Below are positions 43,889-52,069 of a stretch of DNA of 64,000 nucleotides, one piece after another (position 1 is the stretch's first letter; the number at the start of each line of letters is the position of its first letter). The translations under genes and the position numbers were made by a program. Where the stretch lies: positions 1 through 64,000 of the IMG/VR virus record IMGVR_UViG_3300021389_002073; one strand, written 5' to 3'. Source of the stretch: a virus. The notes below the pieces were generated by a model. The model searched no databases and was not told the origin of the DNA. It worked only from the letters and a program-made list of their open reading frames with translations.

Positions 43889-44351
43889 AACTAATACTAC
43901 TGAACAACTTATTAAAGGCATAGTTAAGTATGGCCCGGACATACTTGAGCATTGTGTATGCACTGATGACCTTAGTAAATACAAAAACAAGATAGAAAAA
44001 GAATTTCTTGACTATCCACTTCCAAAAAAATCAATAGATTCTACTAATTGGTTTCTTCCGTACAAATATCAAAACATGGACATTAAGCAACATTTGTTAG
44101 CCAGATGTTCAAGTGATGCTGAATTAGACAGGGTAAATATAGAACTAGCAGAGTATGAGAAGCGAAATTTGTTTCCGTTGCTTAAACAGATGGTATATAT
44201 AATAGATACACTTAGAGAAAAGAATATTGTTTGGGGTGTAGGTAGAGGTAGTAGTGTTGCTAGTTTTGTACTCTATTTAATGGGAGTACACAAGGTAGAT
44301 AGTATTAAATACAATATACCACTAAACGAATTCTTTAAAGGAGAAATATAA
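43878..44351 (+). CDS. DnaE-like fragment (C-family polymerase palm motif)
   Basis: A 157-residue protein. Its C-terminal 40 residues, NIVWGVGRGSSVASFVLYLM then GVHKVDSIKYNIPLNEFFK, match the PGRGS block of bacterial DNA polymerase III alpha. The flanking catalytic aspartates and all other polymerase parts are absent, so it cannot be a polymerase. It might bind nucleotide or host replication proteins. It overlaps its neighbours at both ends. Confidence 0.7.
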   Translation: MWTETNTTEQLIKGIVKYGPDILEHCVCTDDLSKYKNKIEKEFLDYPLPKKSIDSTNWFLPYKYQNMDIKQHLLARCSSDAELDRVNIELAEYEKRNLFPLLKQMVYIIDTLREKNIVWGVGRGSSVASFVLYLMGVHKVDSIKYNIPLNEFFKGEI

Positions 44352-44572
44352 TGGCACTAGTAAGAAGTATGAGAGGTAAGGAAGTTGACATGGAGAAACT
44401 TAATCTCAAAAATGAAGAACTTCCAGCAGTTGGAAATGCTAAAGTAAATGCACGTGGAGACGAATTAGGTGCAGGTGGAAAGATTATTAGAACAAGAGAA
44501 GAAGTTCTATCAGACTACTACAAGCAAAATCCAAGAGCAATCAAAGAAGAAATCGTAAGTAGAAAAAAGTAA
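44351..44572 (+). CDS. small conserved phage protein
   Basis: A 73-residue charged protein. The MALVRSMRGK start and the VGNAKVNARGDELG core recall conserved small proteins of marine T4-like phages, whose function is unknown. The ATG overlaps the previous stop (TAATG). It precedes the halogenase-like gene by 19 nt. Confidence 0.6.
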   Translation: MALVRSMRGKEVDMEKLNLKNEELPAVGNAKVNARGDELGAGGKIIRTREEVLSDYYKQNPRAIKEEIVSRKK

Positions 44573-44591
44573 TTTTTAGATAGGACAATCC

Positions 44592-46211
44592 ATGAGAGTA
44601 GAATCATTGGTGATTGTCGGCGGTGGAAGTTCAGGGTGGATGTCAGCAGCCGCACTGTCTAAACTATGTCCACACATCGACATAACCATTATTGAATCAC
44701 CTAACATAAAAACTGTAGGTGTAGGTGAAAGTACACTCGGTCACATTACAAAATTTTTAGATTTGCTAGGTCTTGAAGATAAAGACTGGATGGCAGAGTG
44801 TAATGCTACATACAAAAATTCAATCAGGTTTACAAACTTTAGAGAGAACGACGGTACCAGTTTTCAATATCCTTTTAGTTTAGGTTTTGATATGACTGAT
44901 AAGCCAGGCGGAATAGATGCTTGGTCAGAGTTAGCAACTGTATATCCAGATGAATTTACTCCTGATACATTCGCTAAATTTTATGCTACCGCTAACACAT
45001 ATCTTTCTGATATGTGCAAAGGCACAACAAATGCAGATGAAAAATTAAGACATTATAGTTTTAAATGGGATACTGCATATCATGTTGATGCTGCAAAATT
45101 AGGACAATATCTTAAAAACAATATTGCTATGCCTAATGGCGTAACATTGTTAAATCACGATGTAGTACACGTTGATATGGAAGACGATCAAATAAGCGGT
45201 CTTTTATTAGATAACGGAGAAACAGTATCAGCAGACCTTTATATTGATTGTACAGGATTTCAATCAATGCTTTTAGAAAAAGCAATGAAGCAAGAGTTTT
45301 TGTCATTTGATGATTATCTAGCAAACGACTGTGCTTGGGCATGTAGAGTACCTTATGAAGATGTTGAAAAAGAAATGCACCCTTACACAGACTGTCATGC
45401 ATTAGATAATGGTTGGGTATGGCATATTCCATTATGGAATCGAATTGGTACTGGGTATGTATACTCATCAAAATTTACAACTGCTGACGCAGCAAAAGAA
45501 GAATTTAGAAAACACCTAGCAACAACAGGTTCAAAAGAACGTGCAGACAATGCAGAAATGTTTCACATTAATATTAAGCATGGCCGTAGACGTAGAGGTT
45601 GGGTACGCAACGTTGTTGGCATTGGACTAAGTTATGGTTTTGTAGAACCTTTAGAATCTACAGGACTACTAACAACGCATGAAAACTTAGTTAAGTTAGT
45701 AGAGTGTTTGAATAGAAGAAACGGTTGGGTAACAAGAACAGAGAAAGAAGGATTCAATTACGCTGTTGAATCAGAAGTATTAAAATTTAGAGATTTTATT
45801 TCAACTCACTATGCTCTTTCAATGCGTGACGATACTCCTTATTGGAAACATGCAACAGAGTATCACGAGTATTGTCCGGAACTTGTAGGCGAAAATTATA
45901 ATTTAAGAAACACACAATATCAATCTTTGATCGGCGGAATTACATTAGGTAATACCTATAGTGGAGCAGCAGACTTTCCACCCTCTTTATTTTTAGCGGC
46001 TGGTATGGGTGTAAAACCAAAAGCAACTAAAGAAATCGTTTTACACGAAGGACCGTACTGGGGCGGGGTAACTAAGTTAGAAGAACTAGATTTTCAGAAA
46101 CGCAGTTATGAAGATTACAGAGACTTTGTAATTGATTATGTTTCTAAACTTCCTAGTCATTACGAATTTTTGAAGAATCATATTTATGGAGGCAAAGATG
46201 ATCAAAGGTAA
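44592..46211 (+). CDS. flavin-dependent tryptophan halogenase-like enzyme
   Basis: A 539-residue flavoprotein. IVGGGSSGWM (FAD-binding, 10-17), VGVGEST, ATYKNSIRF with a lysine at 75 in the place of the catalytic lysine, and GWVWHIP matching the WxWxIP motif define the family. Such enzymes make hypochlorite and deliver it as a chloramine to an indole. Homologues occur in marine T4-like phages with unknown substrates. It may be another tailoring enzyme beside the island. Confidence 0.9.
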   Translation: MRVESLVIVGGGSSGWMSAAALSKLCPHIDITIIESPNIKTVGVGESTLGHITKFLDLLGLEDKDWMAECNATYKNSIRFTNFRENDGTSFQYPFSLGFDMTDKPGGIDAWSELATVYPDEFTPDTFAKFYATANTYLSDMCKGTTNADEKLRHYSFKWDTAYHVDAAKLGQYLKNNIAMPNGVTLLNHDVVHVDMEDDQISGLLLDNGETVSADLYIDCTGFQSMLLEKAMKQEFLSFDDYLANDCAWACRVPYEDVEKEMHPYTDCHALDNGWVWHIPLWNRIGTGYVYSSKFTTADAAKEEFRKHLATTGSKERADNAEMFHINIKHGRRRRGWVRNVVGIGLSYGFVEPLESTGLLTTHENLVKLVECLNRRNGWVTRTEKEGFNYAVESEVLKFRDFISTHYALSMRDDTPYWKHATEYHEYCPELVGENYNLRNTQYQSLIGGITLGNTYSGAADFPPSLFLAAGMGVKPKATKEIVLHEGPYWGGVTKLEELDFQKRSYEDYRDFVIDYVSKLPSHYEFLKNHIYGGKDDQR

Positions 46212-46593
46212 ACTTACACCATTACATGATGACGTGTTAGTATATAACATGCACTTTGGTGAAACTGTAACTAAAGGCGGCATTATCATGGCAAGTGATG
46301 ATGCAAAAGCACACGGAGTCAAATGTCGTTGGGCAAAAGTTTATGCTAAAGGTGCTACAAACACAGACGACTACAAATCAGAAGATTGGATCTTAATTGA
46401 GCATGGTCGTTGGACACGAAAGATCAAAGTGGATTGTCCCGATCGCGGTGAAATCGAGGTACAAAAGGTTGAGAAGTCCGCCATCCTCGCTGTAGGTACC
46501 GAGGACTTTGAACCAGAACTAGCCTATTGGGGACAACATTATGGAGATGGTGACACCGCCACATTTAATCCTGGTGACTTTGGTGCTCAATAA
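46198..46593 (+). CDS. GroES/gp31-like co-chaperonin
   Basis: About 131 residues from ATG 46198, which has GGAGG upstream; an ATG four codons earlier is less likely. LTPLHDDVLV, then TKGGIIMASD and AKVYAKG follow the GroES barrel, including the mobile-loop position at about 20-30. T4 gp31 replaces host GroES for capsid folding, and a similar role is likely here. Residues after 95 form an acidic extension absent from GroES. Confidence 0.68.
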   Translation: MIKGKLTPLHDDVLVYNMHFGETVTKGGIIMASDDAKAHGVKCRWAKVYAKGATNTDDYKSEDWILIEHGRWTRKIKVDCPDRGEIEVQKVEKSAILAVGTEDFEPELAYWGQHYGDGDTATFNPGDFGAQ

Positions 46594-46775
46594 GCGTATT
46601 GTATTTCGGGCATTAACCTAAATGTCAAGGCTCTACGAGGGCCTTGTGTTGTATTAATTGTAATCTCCCCTGACTTTTCATGGAACTCTATTTTAGTAAT
46701 TCTAGCACGTTTATTATTTTTACCGACAAGGATTTCTTGTCCTACTTCAAGGTTTAGTGAAAGATTCTTAATCAT
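46587..46775 (-). CDS. small beta-rich phage protein
   Basis: A 62-residue protein (VGQEILVGKNNKRARITKIEFHE) with the look of a small SH3-like or KOW-type barrel. It has AAGGAG before the ATG. A late element lies about 37 nt upstream. It converges on the GroES-like gene with a 7-nt overlap. Function unknown. Confidence 0.55.
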   Translation of the reverse strand: MIKNLSLNLEVGQEILVGKNNKRARITKIEFHEKSGEITINTTQGPRRALTFRLMPEIQYAY

Positions 46776-46811
46776 GGGATTCTCCTTTTGTCCAGCGAAT
46801 GCTGCTAAAAA

Positions 46812-46819
46812 TATTTACC
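46812..46819 (-). promoter_or_regulatory. late promoter element, leftward
   Basis: Minus strand GGTAAATA, with a normal leader to the ATG at 46775. It sits 7 nt from the rightward sigma70 -35 box. Confidence 0.6.
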
Positions 46820-46826
46820 TTAGGGG

Positions 46827-46855
46827 TTGACAACAATAAAGTACTATTATATAAT
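46827..46855 (+). promoter_or_regulatory. consensus sigma70 promoter for the mazG operon
   Basis: TTGACA, 17 nt spacer, TATAAT: both boxes are perfect. AAAGGA precedes the ATG at 46883. Confidence 0.85.
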
Positions 46856-46882
46856 AAAGCAATAACAGTAAAGGAAATATAG

Positions 46883-47287
46883 ATGTCTACAGTAGATCTA
46901 AACAAATACAAAGACTTTGTAAAAGAAGTAACATCAGAAGAGTCAAACGATTGGGCTTATACACAAGCTCGTTTGCATGAATTAAATGACGAAGTTAATA
47001 TTTCATTATTAATGACAGGTGCTATTGGTATTGCATCAGAAGGAGGCGAATTTGCAGAAATTGTTAAAAAATGTGTATTCCAAGGTAAACCTATGGACGA
47101 TGAAACTAAGTTTCATGCTAAACGAGAACTTGGGGATATTATTTGGTATTGGATCAATAGTTGCCGTGCATTGGGGTTGGATCCTAATGAAGTCATAGCA
47201 GAGAACGTTAACAAATTAAAGAAGCGTTATCCGGGTGGTGAGTTTGACGTACACTATTCAGAAAACAGGCAAGAAGGTGATCTTTGA
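46883..47287 (+). CDS. mazG: MazG-type nucleotide pyrophosphohydrolase
   Basis: A 134-residue all-alpha NTP pyrophosphohydrolase. SEGGEFAEIVKK and the later RELGDIIWYW form the ExxE...ExxD metal site. MazG proteins hydrolyse (d)NTPs or alarmones, and phage versions may remodel host nucleotide pools. It leads a seven-gene early-type operon (46883-49882) with overlapping starts, driven by a perfect sigma70 promoter. Confidence 0.9.
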   Translation: MSTVDLNKYKDFVKEVTSEESNDWAYTQARLHELNDEVNISLLMTGAIGIASEGGEFAEIVKKCVFQGKPMDDETKFHAKRELGDIIWYWINSCRALGLDPNEVIAENVNKLKKRYPGGEFDVHYSENRQEGDL

Positions 47288-47694
47288 CACGAGGATTTAC
47301 AGCATCATCATTTGACTTGTTCCACAGTGGACATGTTGCTATGCTTAAAGAAGCAAGAGCAAATTGCGACTATATGATTGTTGGTTTGCAAACAGACCCA
47401 ACACTTGATAGACCAGAAAAGAATAAGCCAATCCAAAGTGTGTTTGAGCGTTACGTACAACTTGAAGGTTGTAAGTATATTGACGAAATTATTCCTTATG
47501 AATCCGAAAAAGACTTAACGGATATTTTTCTTACATATGGAATAGATGTACGTTTTATTGGTGAAGAATACAAAGATAAAGACTTTACTGCCAAACAAAT
47601 ATGTGTTGACAAAAACATTAAAATACATTATAATAAAAGACAACACTCATTTAGTACAACTAATTTGAGAAAACGCATTAAGGAGTCGGAATGA
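47284..47694 (+). CDS. cytidylyltransferase-like nucleotidyltransferase
   Basis: A 136-residue protein starting at TTG 47284 within the mazG stop. FDLFHSGHV is the HxGH nucleotide-binding signature, and HSFSTTNLRKRI matches the ISTTxxR motif. The size and layout are those of glycerol-3-phosphate or choline-type cytidylyltransferases (TagD-like). It may activate an alcohol phosphate with CTP for glycan or lipid decoration. Confidence 0.8.
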   Translation: MTRGFTASSFDLFHSGHVAMLKEARANCDYMIVGLQTDPTLDRPEKNKPIQSVFERYVQLEGCKYIDEIIPYESEKDLTDIFLTYGIDVRFIGEEYKDKDFTAKQICVDKNIKIHYNKRQHSFSTTNLRKRIKESE

Positions 47695-48605
47695 AAGAGT
47701 TATGGGTAGAAAAGTATCGTCCTAAGAAACTTGAAGATTATGTTTTTAGAGACAATCATCAGAAAGCACAAGTACAAGCATGGGTTAAAGATGAAAGTAT
47801 TCCGCATTTGTTGTTTAGTGGTGCAGCCGGCATTGGTAAAACTACTATGGCAAAGATGCTTGTTAATGAACTAGGTATTGAAAGTTATGATGTACTAGAA
47901 ATTAATGCTAGTAGAAATAACTCTGTTGATGAGATTCGAGATAAGATTACAGGCTTTGTGCAAACTATTCCGTTTGGTCCATTTAAAGTTGTATTACTTG
48001 ATGAGGCAGACTATTTGTCGCCTAACGCACAAGCGGCACTACGTGGTGTTATGGAAGAATATCATAGCACATCGAGATTTGTTTTAACGTGTAACTATCC
48101 TAATAGAATTATTCCTGCTATTCATAGCAGATGTCAAGGCTTTCATATTGAAAAAATTGATCAGACAGAATTCACTGCAAGAGTTGCAACTATTCTTGTT
48201 ACAGAAAATATTGAGTTTGAATTAGATACACTTGATAATTATGTAAAAGTTTCGTATCCAGACTTGCGTAAATGTATTAATATGGTACAGCAAAACGTAA
48301 GTGGCAGCAAACTAAGTTCTCCTACTAAAGGTGACGAAGGAGAAGCTGACTGGAAGTTTGAAATGGTCGAACTATTTAAAGCAGGTAAAATTACACAAGC
48401 ACGTAAACTACTTTGTGGTAAAGTACGTGCAGAAGAAATGGAAGAGATTTATCGTTGGCTGTATGACAACTTAGAAATATTTGGTGAAGAAGAAAAGCAA
48501 GACACAGCAGTAATCATTATTAAACAGGGTTTAGTAGATCATACATTAGTTGCAGATCCTGAGATTAACTTGGCTGCAACACTAATTAAGTTAGCAAGAC
48601 TATGA
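47691..48605 (+). CDS. 44: clamp-loader subunit (T4 gp44/RFC small-subunit type)
   Basis: A 304-residue AAA+ ATPase. WVEKYRPKKLEDYV is the RFC box, GAAGIGKTT the Walker A loop, VVLLDEADYLS the Walker B, and HSRCQGFH the arginine-finger SRC motif. It loads the sliding clamp for phage replication. The ATGA overlaps on both sides show translational coupling. The partner subunit gp62 was not identified here. Confidence 0.93.
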   Translation: MKELWVEKYRPKKLEDYVFRDNHQKAQVQAWVKDESIPHLLFSGAAGIGKTTMAKMLVNELGIESYDVLEINASRNNSVDEIRDKITGFVQTIPFGPFKVVLLDEADYLSPNAQAALRGVMEEYHSTSRFVLTCNYPNRIIPAIHSRCQGFHIEKIDQTEFTARVATILVTENIEFELDTLDNYVKVSYPDLRKCINMVQQNVSGSKLSSPTKGDEGEADWKFEMVELFKAGKITQARKLLCGKVRAEEMEEIYRWLYDNLEIFGEEEKQDTAVIIIKQGLVDHTLVADPEINLAATLIKLARL

Positions 48606-48847
48606 AGATAAGATACTACCACGACATAGATGGTCCTAGGTGGATTGGGTTCTTACTTGCAATTATCGCTGCTTTTATTCTTTCAGACGCTAATCCAGAA
48701 ACACAATGGATAGGCTGGGCAGTTGCTACAGTTAGTTGTGCAATGTGGATTTACTTTGGTATTAAAGATAAAGATATACCAAGAGCATTAATGGAGGGTA
48801 TGTATTTGCTTTTAGCATTAAGAGCTATATATAATTGGTTAGTATGA
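48602..48847 (+). CDS. small multi-span membrane protein
   Basis: An 81-residue protein with hydrophobic segments at about 13-28, 35-52 and 63-79, so two or three membrane helices. The position where gp62 might be expected is instead filled by this membrane protein. ATGA overlaps join it to the clamp loader before it and the hydroxylase after it. Function unknown. Confidence 0.6.
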   Translation: MKIRYYHDIDGPRWIGFLLAIIAAFILSDANPETQWIGWAVATVSCAMWIYFGIKDKDIPRALMEGMYLLLALRAIYNWLV

Positions 48848-49422
48848 CACTTACAAAACACATGATGTTTCCGATTCCTTTTTACGAGTTTGATTTATCA
48901 CACTGCGTAGAACAGTCGCTTGAATTAATTCCTAAAGAGTCTAATAACATAAATCCCCATTACCCATCAATTAATCAAACAGACAATCAAGTATTGCATA
49001 CACTAGATCATTGGAAGTTTCTAAAAGACGAACTAGAAGATTGCATGTTGCGAATACAAAAAGAAGAAGTATACGATCCTGCCTTTGGACATATAAAGTT
49101 AACAAGGCTTTGGGCTAATATGGCTCTTAAAGGATCAGGTGGTGACCAGCGTCAACATAGACATCCTATGGCTTACTTTAGTGGTATCTTCTACTTAACA
49201 GAAGGTGCGCATACTAAGTTTATGGATCCTTGTTATGCTAGAAGCCTTTCAGCTATTGAAATACCTAATGATTATATGTACGATAGTTTTACTATTGAAC
49301 CTAAGCCAGGACAAGTTATAATCTTTCCTAGTTATGTACAGCATTTAACTTTGCCACATACAGGTGATAATGATAGGATTACAATGGCATTTAATGGTTT
49401 ACCGGAGAAAATGGTACCGTGA
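48844..49422 (+). CDS. 2OG-Fe(II) oxygenase-like protein
   Basis: About 192 residues from ATG 48844. [17 protein letters not shown] supplies the first iron ligands and [12 protein letters not shown] the distal His, followed by RITMAFN with the 2-oxoglutarate arginine. This layout fits the uncharacterised TIGR02466 phage/bacterial oxygenase family. It lies outside the radical SAM island but directly before a ferredoxin gene with a GTGA overlap. Confidence 0.78.
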   Translation: MTLTKHMMFPIPFYEFDLSHCVEQSLELIPKESNNINPHYPSINQTDNQVLHTLDHWKFLKDELEDCMLRIQKEEVYDPAFGHIKLTRLWANMALKGSGGDQRQHRHPMAYFSGIFYLTEGAHTKFMDPCYARSLSAIEIPNDYMYDSFTIEPKPGQVIIFPSYVQHLTLPHTGDNDRITMAFNGLPEKMVP

Positions 49423-49769
49423 CACACGTAGTTGACGACAAATGTATTAACTGTAAACACACAACCTGTGTAAGTGTTTGCCCTGTAGATTGTTTTTACG
49501 AAGGTGCAAACATGCTTGTAATCAATCCTGATGAATGTATTGATTGTGGTGTATGTGTTCCTGAATGTCCTGAAGATGCAATATGGCAAACTGACGATGA
49601 AGAAAACAAATGGTTTAAACATAACCAGTATTTTTCAAATGATGCTAATTGGCCAAACATTACAGACGAACAAGAGCCAATGGAAGACTATGTAGATTTT
49701 GCAAAAGAAAACTACAAAGAAGATAAAACAAAATTATTTAAAGCAATACCTGCTATACAAATAGACTAA
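49419..49769 (+). CDS. two-cluster bacterial-type ferredoxin
   Basis: A 116-residue protein starting at GTG 49419. [18 protein letters not shown] and [17 protein letters not shown] give two clusters in the FdxA (7Fe or 8Fe) pattern. The tail of about 45 residues is acidic. It could pass electrons to the radical SAM enzymes, which need one-electron reduction. Phages usually carry plant-type [2Fe-2S] ferredoxins, so this type is notable. Confidence 0.9.
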   Translation: MTHVVDDKCINCKHTTCVSVCPVDCFYEGANMLVINPDECIDCGVCVPECPEDAIWQTDDEENKWFKHNQYFSNDANWPNITDEQEPMEDYVDFAKENYKEDKTKLFKAIPAIQID

Positions 49770-49882
49770 TGAAAATCAAGATAGAATTAGAAGTCGACAC
49801 AGCTCGAGATGAGGATCAAAATCTCATAGATGAGCTTATTGATCTTTTAGACCAACTCCGCGATAGATTCCAAGAAGAATAA
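49769..49882 (+). CDS. very small acidic protein
   Basis: A 37-residue frame starting at ATG 49769 (TAATG with the ferredoxin stop): [18 protein letters not shown] followed by a Leu/Asp-rich helix. It ends just before a hairpin. The function is unknown, but its overlap and position suggest it is translated. Confidence 0.5.
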   Translation: MKIKIELEVDTARDEDQNLIDELIDLLDQLRDRFQEE

Positions 49883-49900
49883 GGGAGTTTTTACACTCCC
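49883..49900. terminator. hairpin between convergent genes
   Basis: GGGAGT and ACTCCC form a 6-bp stem with a short T-rich loop, between the mazG operon and the opposite phoH gene. It may stop transcription from either side; no clear U-tract. Confidence 0.4.
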
Positions 49901-49907
49901 CTAAACT

Positions 49908-50624
49908 TTACTGATCTCCGTAGATCTCTAGAATCTCTTTTACTGCTTCATGCCTTTCAATATGCGTTTTGTCGAACTGACATATATCAACATATTGATG
50001 GTTACGGAAGTTATTATATAACCCAAGGAACTCAAGTAAGCCGTTATTGCTAGGGCGGTCCGCCTGTTGCAAGTCACCTGTTACCACCATCTTAGATCCT
50101 TCACCTAATCTTGTGAGAAGCATTTTCATTTGATTAGGCGTAGCGTTTTGCATTTCATCTGCAATAATTACAGAGTGTTTAAAGGTTCGCCCTCGCATAT
50201 ATGCTAAAGGACTAATCTCAAGAATACTTTCTCTCATCTGTCGCTCCACTTCACGTTGACAGAAGTTGTCAGAAAAAACATCGAAAATTGGTCTTGTCCA
50301 AGGAGCCATTTTGTCGTTAAGATCCCCTGGTAAAAATCCATGTTGCTCGTCCACAGAAACCGCAGGTCTCGTAATAACAATTTTATCGAAATTGCCGTCT
50401 TTCCAAGCATCAATAGCCCATTGTACACCTAGCATAGTTTTACCTGTACCCGCTGGTCCACATGCAAATACAATATGTGTATCAGCATTGTTTAGCGTTT
50501 CTAAGTATATTTCTTGAGCTTTGTTTTTGGGAGTTAGAGCAACACGTTTGCGTGTCTTTTCGTTGATGTTTATTACGTTGTTGAAGTTTTGTGAGTGGTG
50601 AGATTGTTTTCTTTTACTCTTCAT
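49908..50624 (-). CDS. phoH: PhoH-like ATPase
   Basis: About 238 residues from ATG 50624, 11 nt after GGAGGAA; an ATG at 50633 is too close to that site. ACGPAGTGKT is the Walker A loop, VIITRPAV and IIADEMQNA the Walker B region, and VVTGDLQQ the sensor. PhoH is common in marine phages, where its role (possibly an RNA helicase-like ATPase) is unsettled. A leftward late element lies about 90 nt upstream. Confidence 0.92.
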   Translation of the reverse strand: MKSKRKQSHHSQNFNNVININEKTRKRVALTPKNKAQEIYLETLNNADTHIVFACGPAGTGKTMLGVQWAIDAWKDGNFDKIVITRPAVSVDEQHGFLPGDLNDKMAPWTRPIFDVFSDNFCQREVERQMRESILEISPLAYMRGRTFKHSVIIADEMQNATPNQMKMLLTRLGEGSKMVVTGDLQQADRPSNNGLLEFLGLYNNFRNHQYVDICQFDKTHIERHEAVKEILEIYGDQ

Positions 50625-50711
50625 ATTAAGCATTTCCTCCGTGCTTTGTTGGGCTCAAACACAGAGTTATACCTAAATTAGCGATGTTAAGTCCGTGTTC
50701 GAACATACTAA

Positions 50712-50719
50712 TATTTACT
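50712..50719 (-). promoter_or_regulatory. late promoter element upstream of phoH
   Basis: Minus strand AGTAAATA with a leader of about 80 nt to the phoH start. Confidence 0.5.
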
Positions 50720-50758
50720 CGATTAATTCATATATAAAGCTCTTAGTTTAAATTTGAG

Positions 50759-50766
50759 CATAAATA
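50759..50766 (+). promoter_or_regulatory. late promoter element upstream of 50797
   Basis: CATAAATA followed by a normal leader with AGGAG before the ATG at 50797. Confidence 0.65.
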
Positions 50767-50796
50767 CAATAACAATAGGAGAACAGGAAATCTCAG

Positions 50797-51336
50797 ATGG
50801 CAACTACTAAAGATATTATTGCAAACATTGAACAAATTTATGGTTCAAATAACAGCCTAAATCTACTAAAAGACTTCGAACGTGTCTTAGATGAATTAGA
50901 CGTGTATGTGTATGACGGCTGGTTAGATGGCGAATTAGTGTCTGGTCCTAACGAATCAAGATACTTTGTTGAATGTACGTTTATGTGGCCATATGAAAAT
51001 ATGCCTGAACCACAAGGCGGTAAAAGATTAAAAGAATACGGATGCAAAGTAGGCTTTGCAGAATCTGCTATTGCTAAAGTTAGAAAAATTAAAGCAGTAG
51101 ACGATATTAGACCTGGTACAAGAAAAGGTAAAATCGACTACGAAAACATTTGGATGGTGAAAATTGCTATGCCAAAACGTTTAATGAAAAACATTGATCG
51201 CGGTTATAAGAACCTTGATAGAAATAAAGTACAAGACATCATGGCGAACAATGCAGTTAATATGAACCTTGAGCCTGCACAAGAAGTAGCAGCACAACAA
51301 GAGGCACCAGCAGATGACACAGCAGCAGCACAATAA
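50797..51336 (+). CDS. conserved T4-like phage protein, unknown function
   Basis: A 179-residue protein not assigned to a known family. It has an acidic N-terminal part, an aromatic strand region around YFVECTFMWPYENMP, a basic stretch (RLMKNIDRGYKN) and a low-complexity Ala/Gln/Glu tail. It overlaps the next gene by 23 nt. Late promoter control suggests a structural or assembly role. Confidence 0.6.
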   Translation: MATTKDIIANIEQIYGSNNSLNLLKDFERVLDELDVYVYDGWLDGELVSGPNESRYFVECTFMWPYENMPEPQGGKRLKEYGCKVGFAESAIAKVRKIKAVDDIRPGTRKGKIDYENIWMVKIAMPKRLMKNIDRGYKNLDRNKVQDIMANNAVNMNLEPAQEVAAQQEAPADDTAAAQ

Positions 51337-52069
51337 AGTTTTAGAAGAAGGATTACGTAAAAACGATCTAGTGGATCTAGTATATCCTATGTTTGAAGTA
51401 GATAAGTTTAGATCAAAGATGGGAGAAGATAGAGATGTTTGTGTTGTAACATTCCAAGCAAAAGACAGATACCCAGCAAGAGATTTAATGGAGTTTATCG
51501 AAAAAGGATTTTCATTTGTGCTTGACGCAGATGTTAGTTCAGGAGAGAACGAAGAAGGCGAATATTCAGTATTTGTAGAAATTGAAAGAAACAAAAGGCT
51601 AGCAGAACAAATTGACGATTTACTTTATGGCGTATCTAAACTAACAGGCATTGAAGATTGGAAGTTTCAATACTATAAAGACGATAAGAAAAGAGAAGCT
51701 ACAAGAGAAAATTTAAGCAAAGTTATTCCTACAGATAAACAAATGTACGAAGCAAAACTAGCACAGGTAAGAACAGACGAAGTAAAGACTTTCTTTTCTA
51801 AAACGCTCATGGACAACTTAGAACTTAAAGATGATATCATTACATTTTATAAGCCCTTCGGTAATGTTATCAAGATGAAGTGGATTAAAGAGGGCGCAAC
51901 AAAAGATATAATCGAAGGTCTTGATGCAACTACGGATATTGGTTTAGATGCTTCTGCTGAAACATTTTGGTTAAGCAAAGTACTAGGCGATTACAATATT
52001 AACAAAGTTGGCGCTGACTTCGTATTTACTAATGGACAGAAGTCCATGATATTACAAAGGATTGAATAA
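51314..52069 (+). CDS. conserved T4-like phage protein, unknown function
   Basis: A 251-residue acidic protein with mixed helices and strands (VCVVTFQAKDRYPARDLMEF, then YSVFVEIERN). Similar proteins are, from memory, conserved beside the preceding gene in marine T4-like phages; the role is unknown. The ATG lies in the low-complexity tail of the previous gene and the stop overlaps the endolysin start. Confidence 0.6.
   Translation: MTQQQHNKVLEEGLRKNDLVDLVYPMFEVDKFRSKMGEDRDVCVVTFQAKDRYPARDLMEFIEKGFSFVLDADVSSGENEEGEYSVFVEIERNKRLAEQIDDLLYGVSKLTGIEDWKFQYYKDDKKREATRENLSKVIPTDKQMYEAKLAQVRTDEVKTFFSKTLMDNLELKDDIITFYKPFGNVIKMKWIKEGATKDIIEGLDATTDIGLDASAETFWLSKVLGDYNINKVGADFVFTNGQKSMILQRIE

Noticed and set aside
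49883-49900. Strong rho-independent terminator
   Set aside because: The hairpin is only 6 bp and lacks a U-tract, so it is listed only at low confidence.
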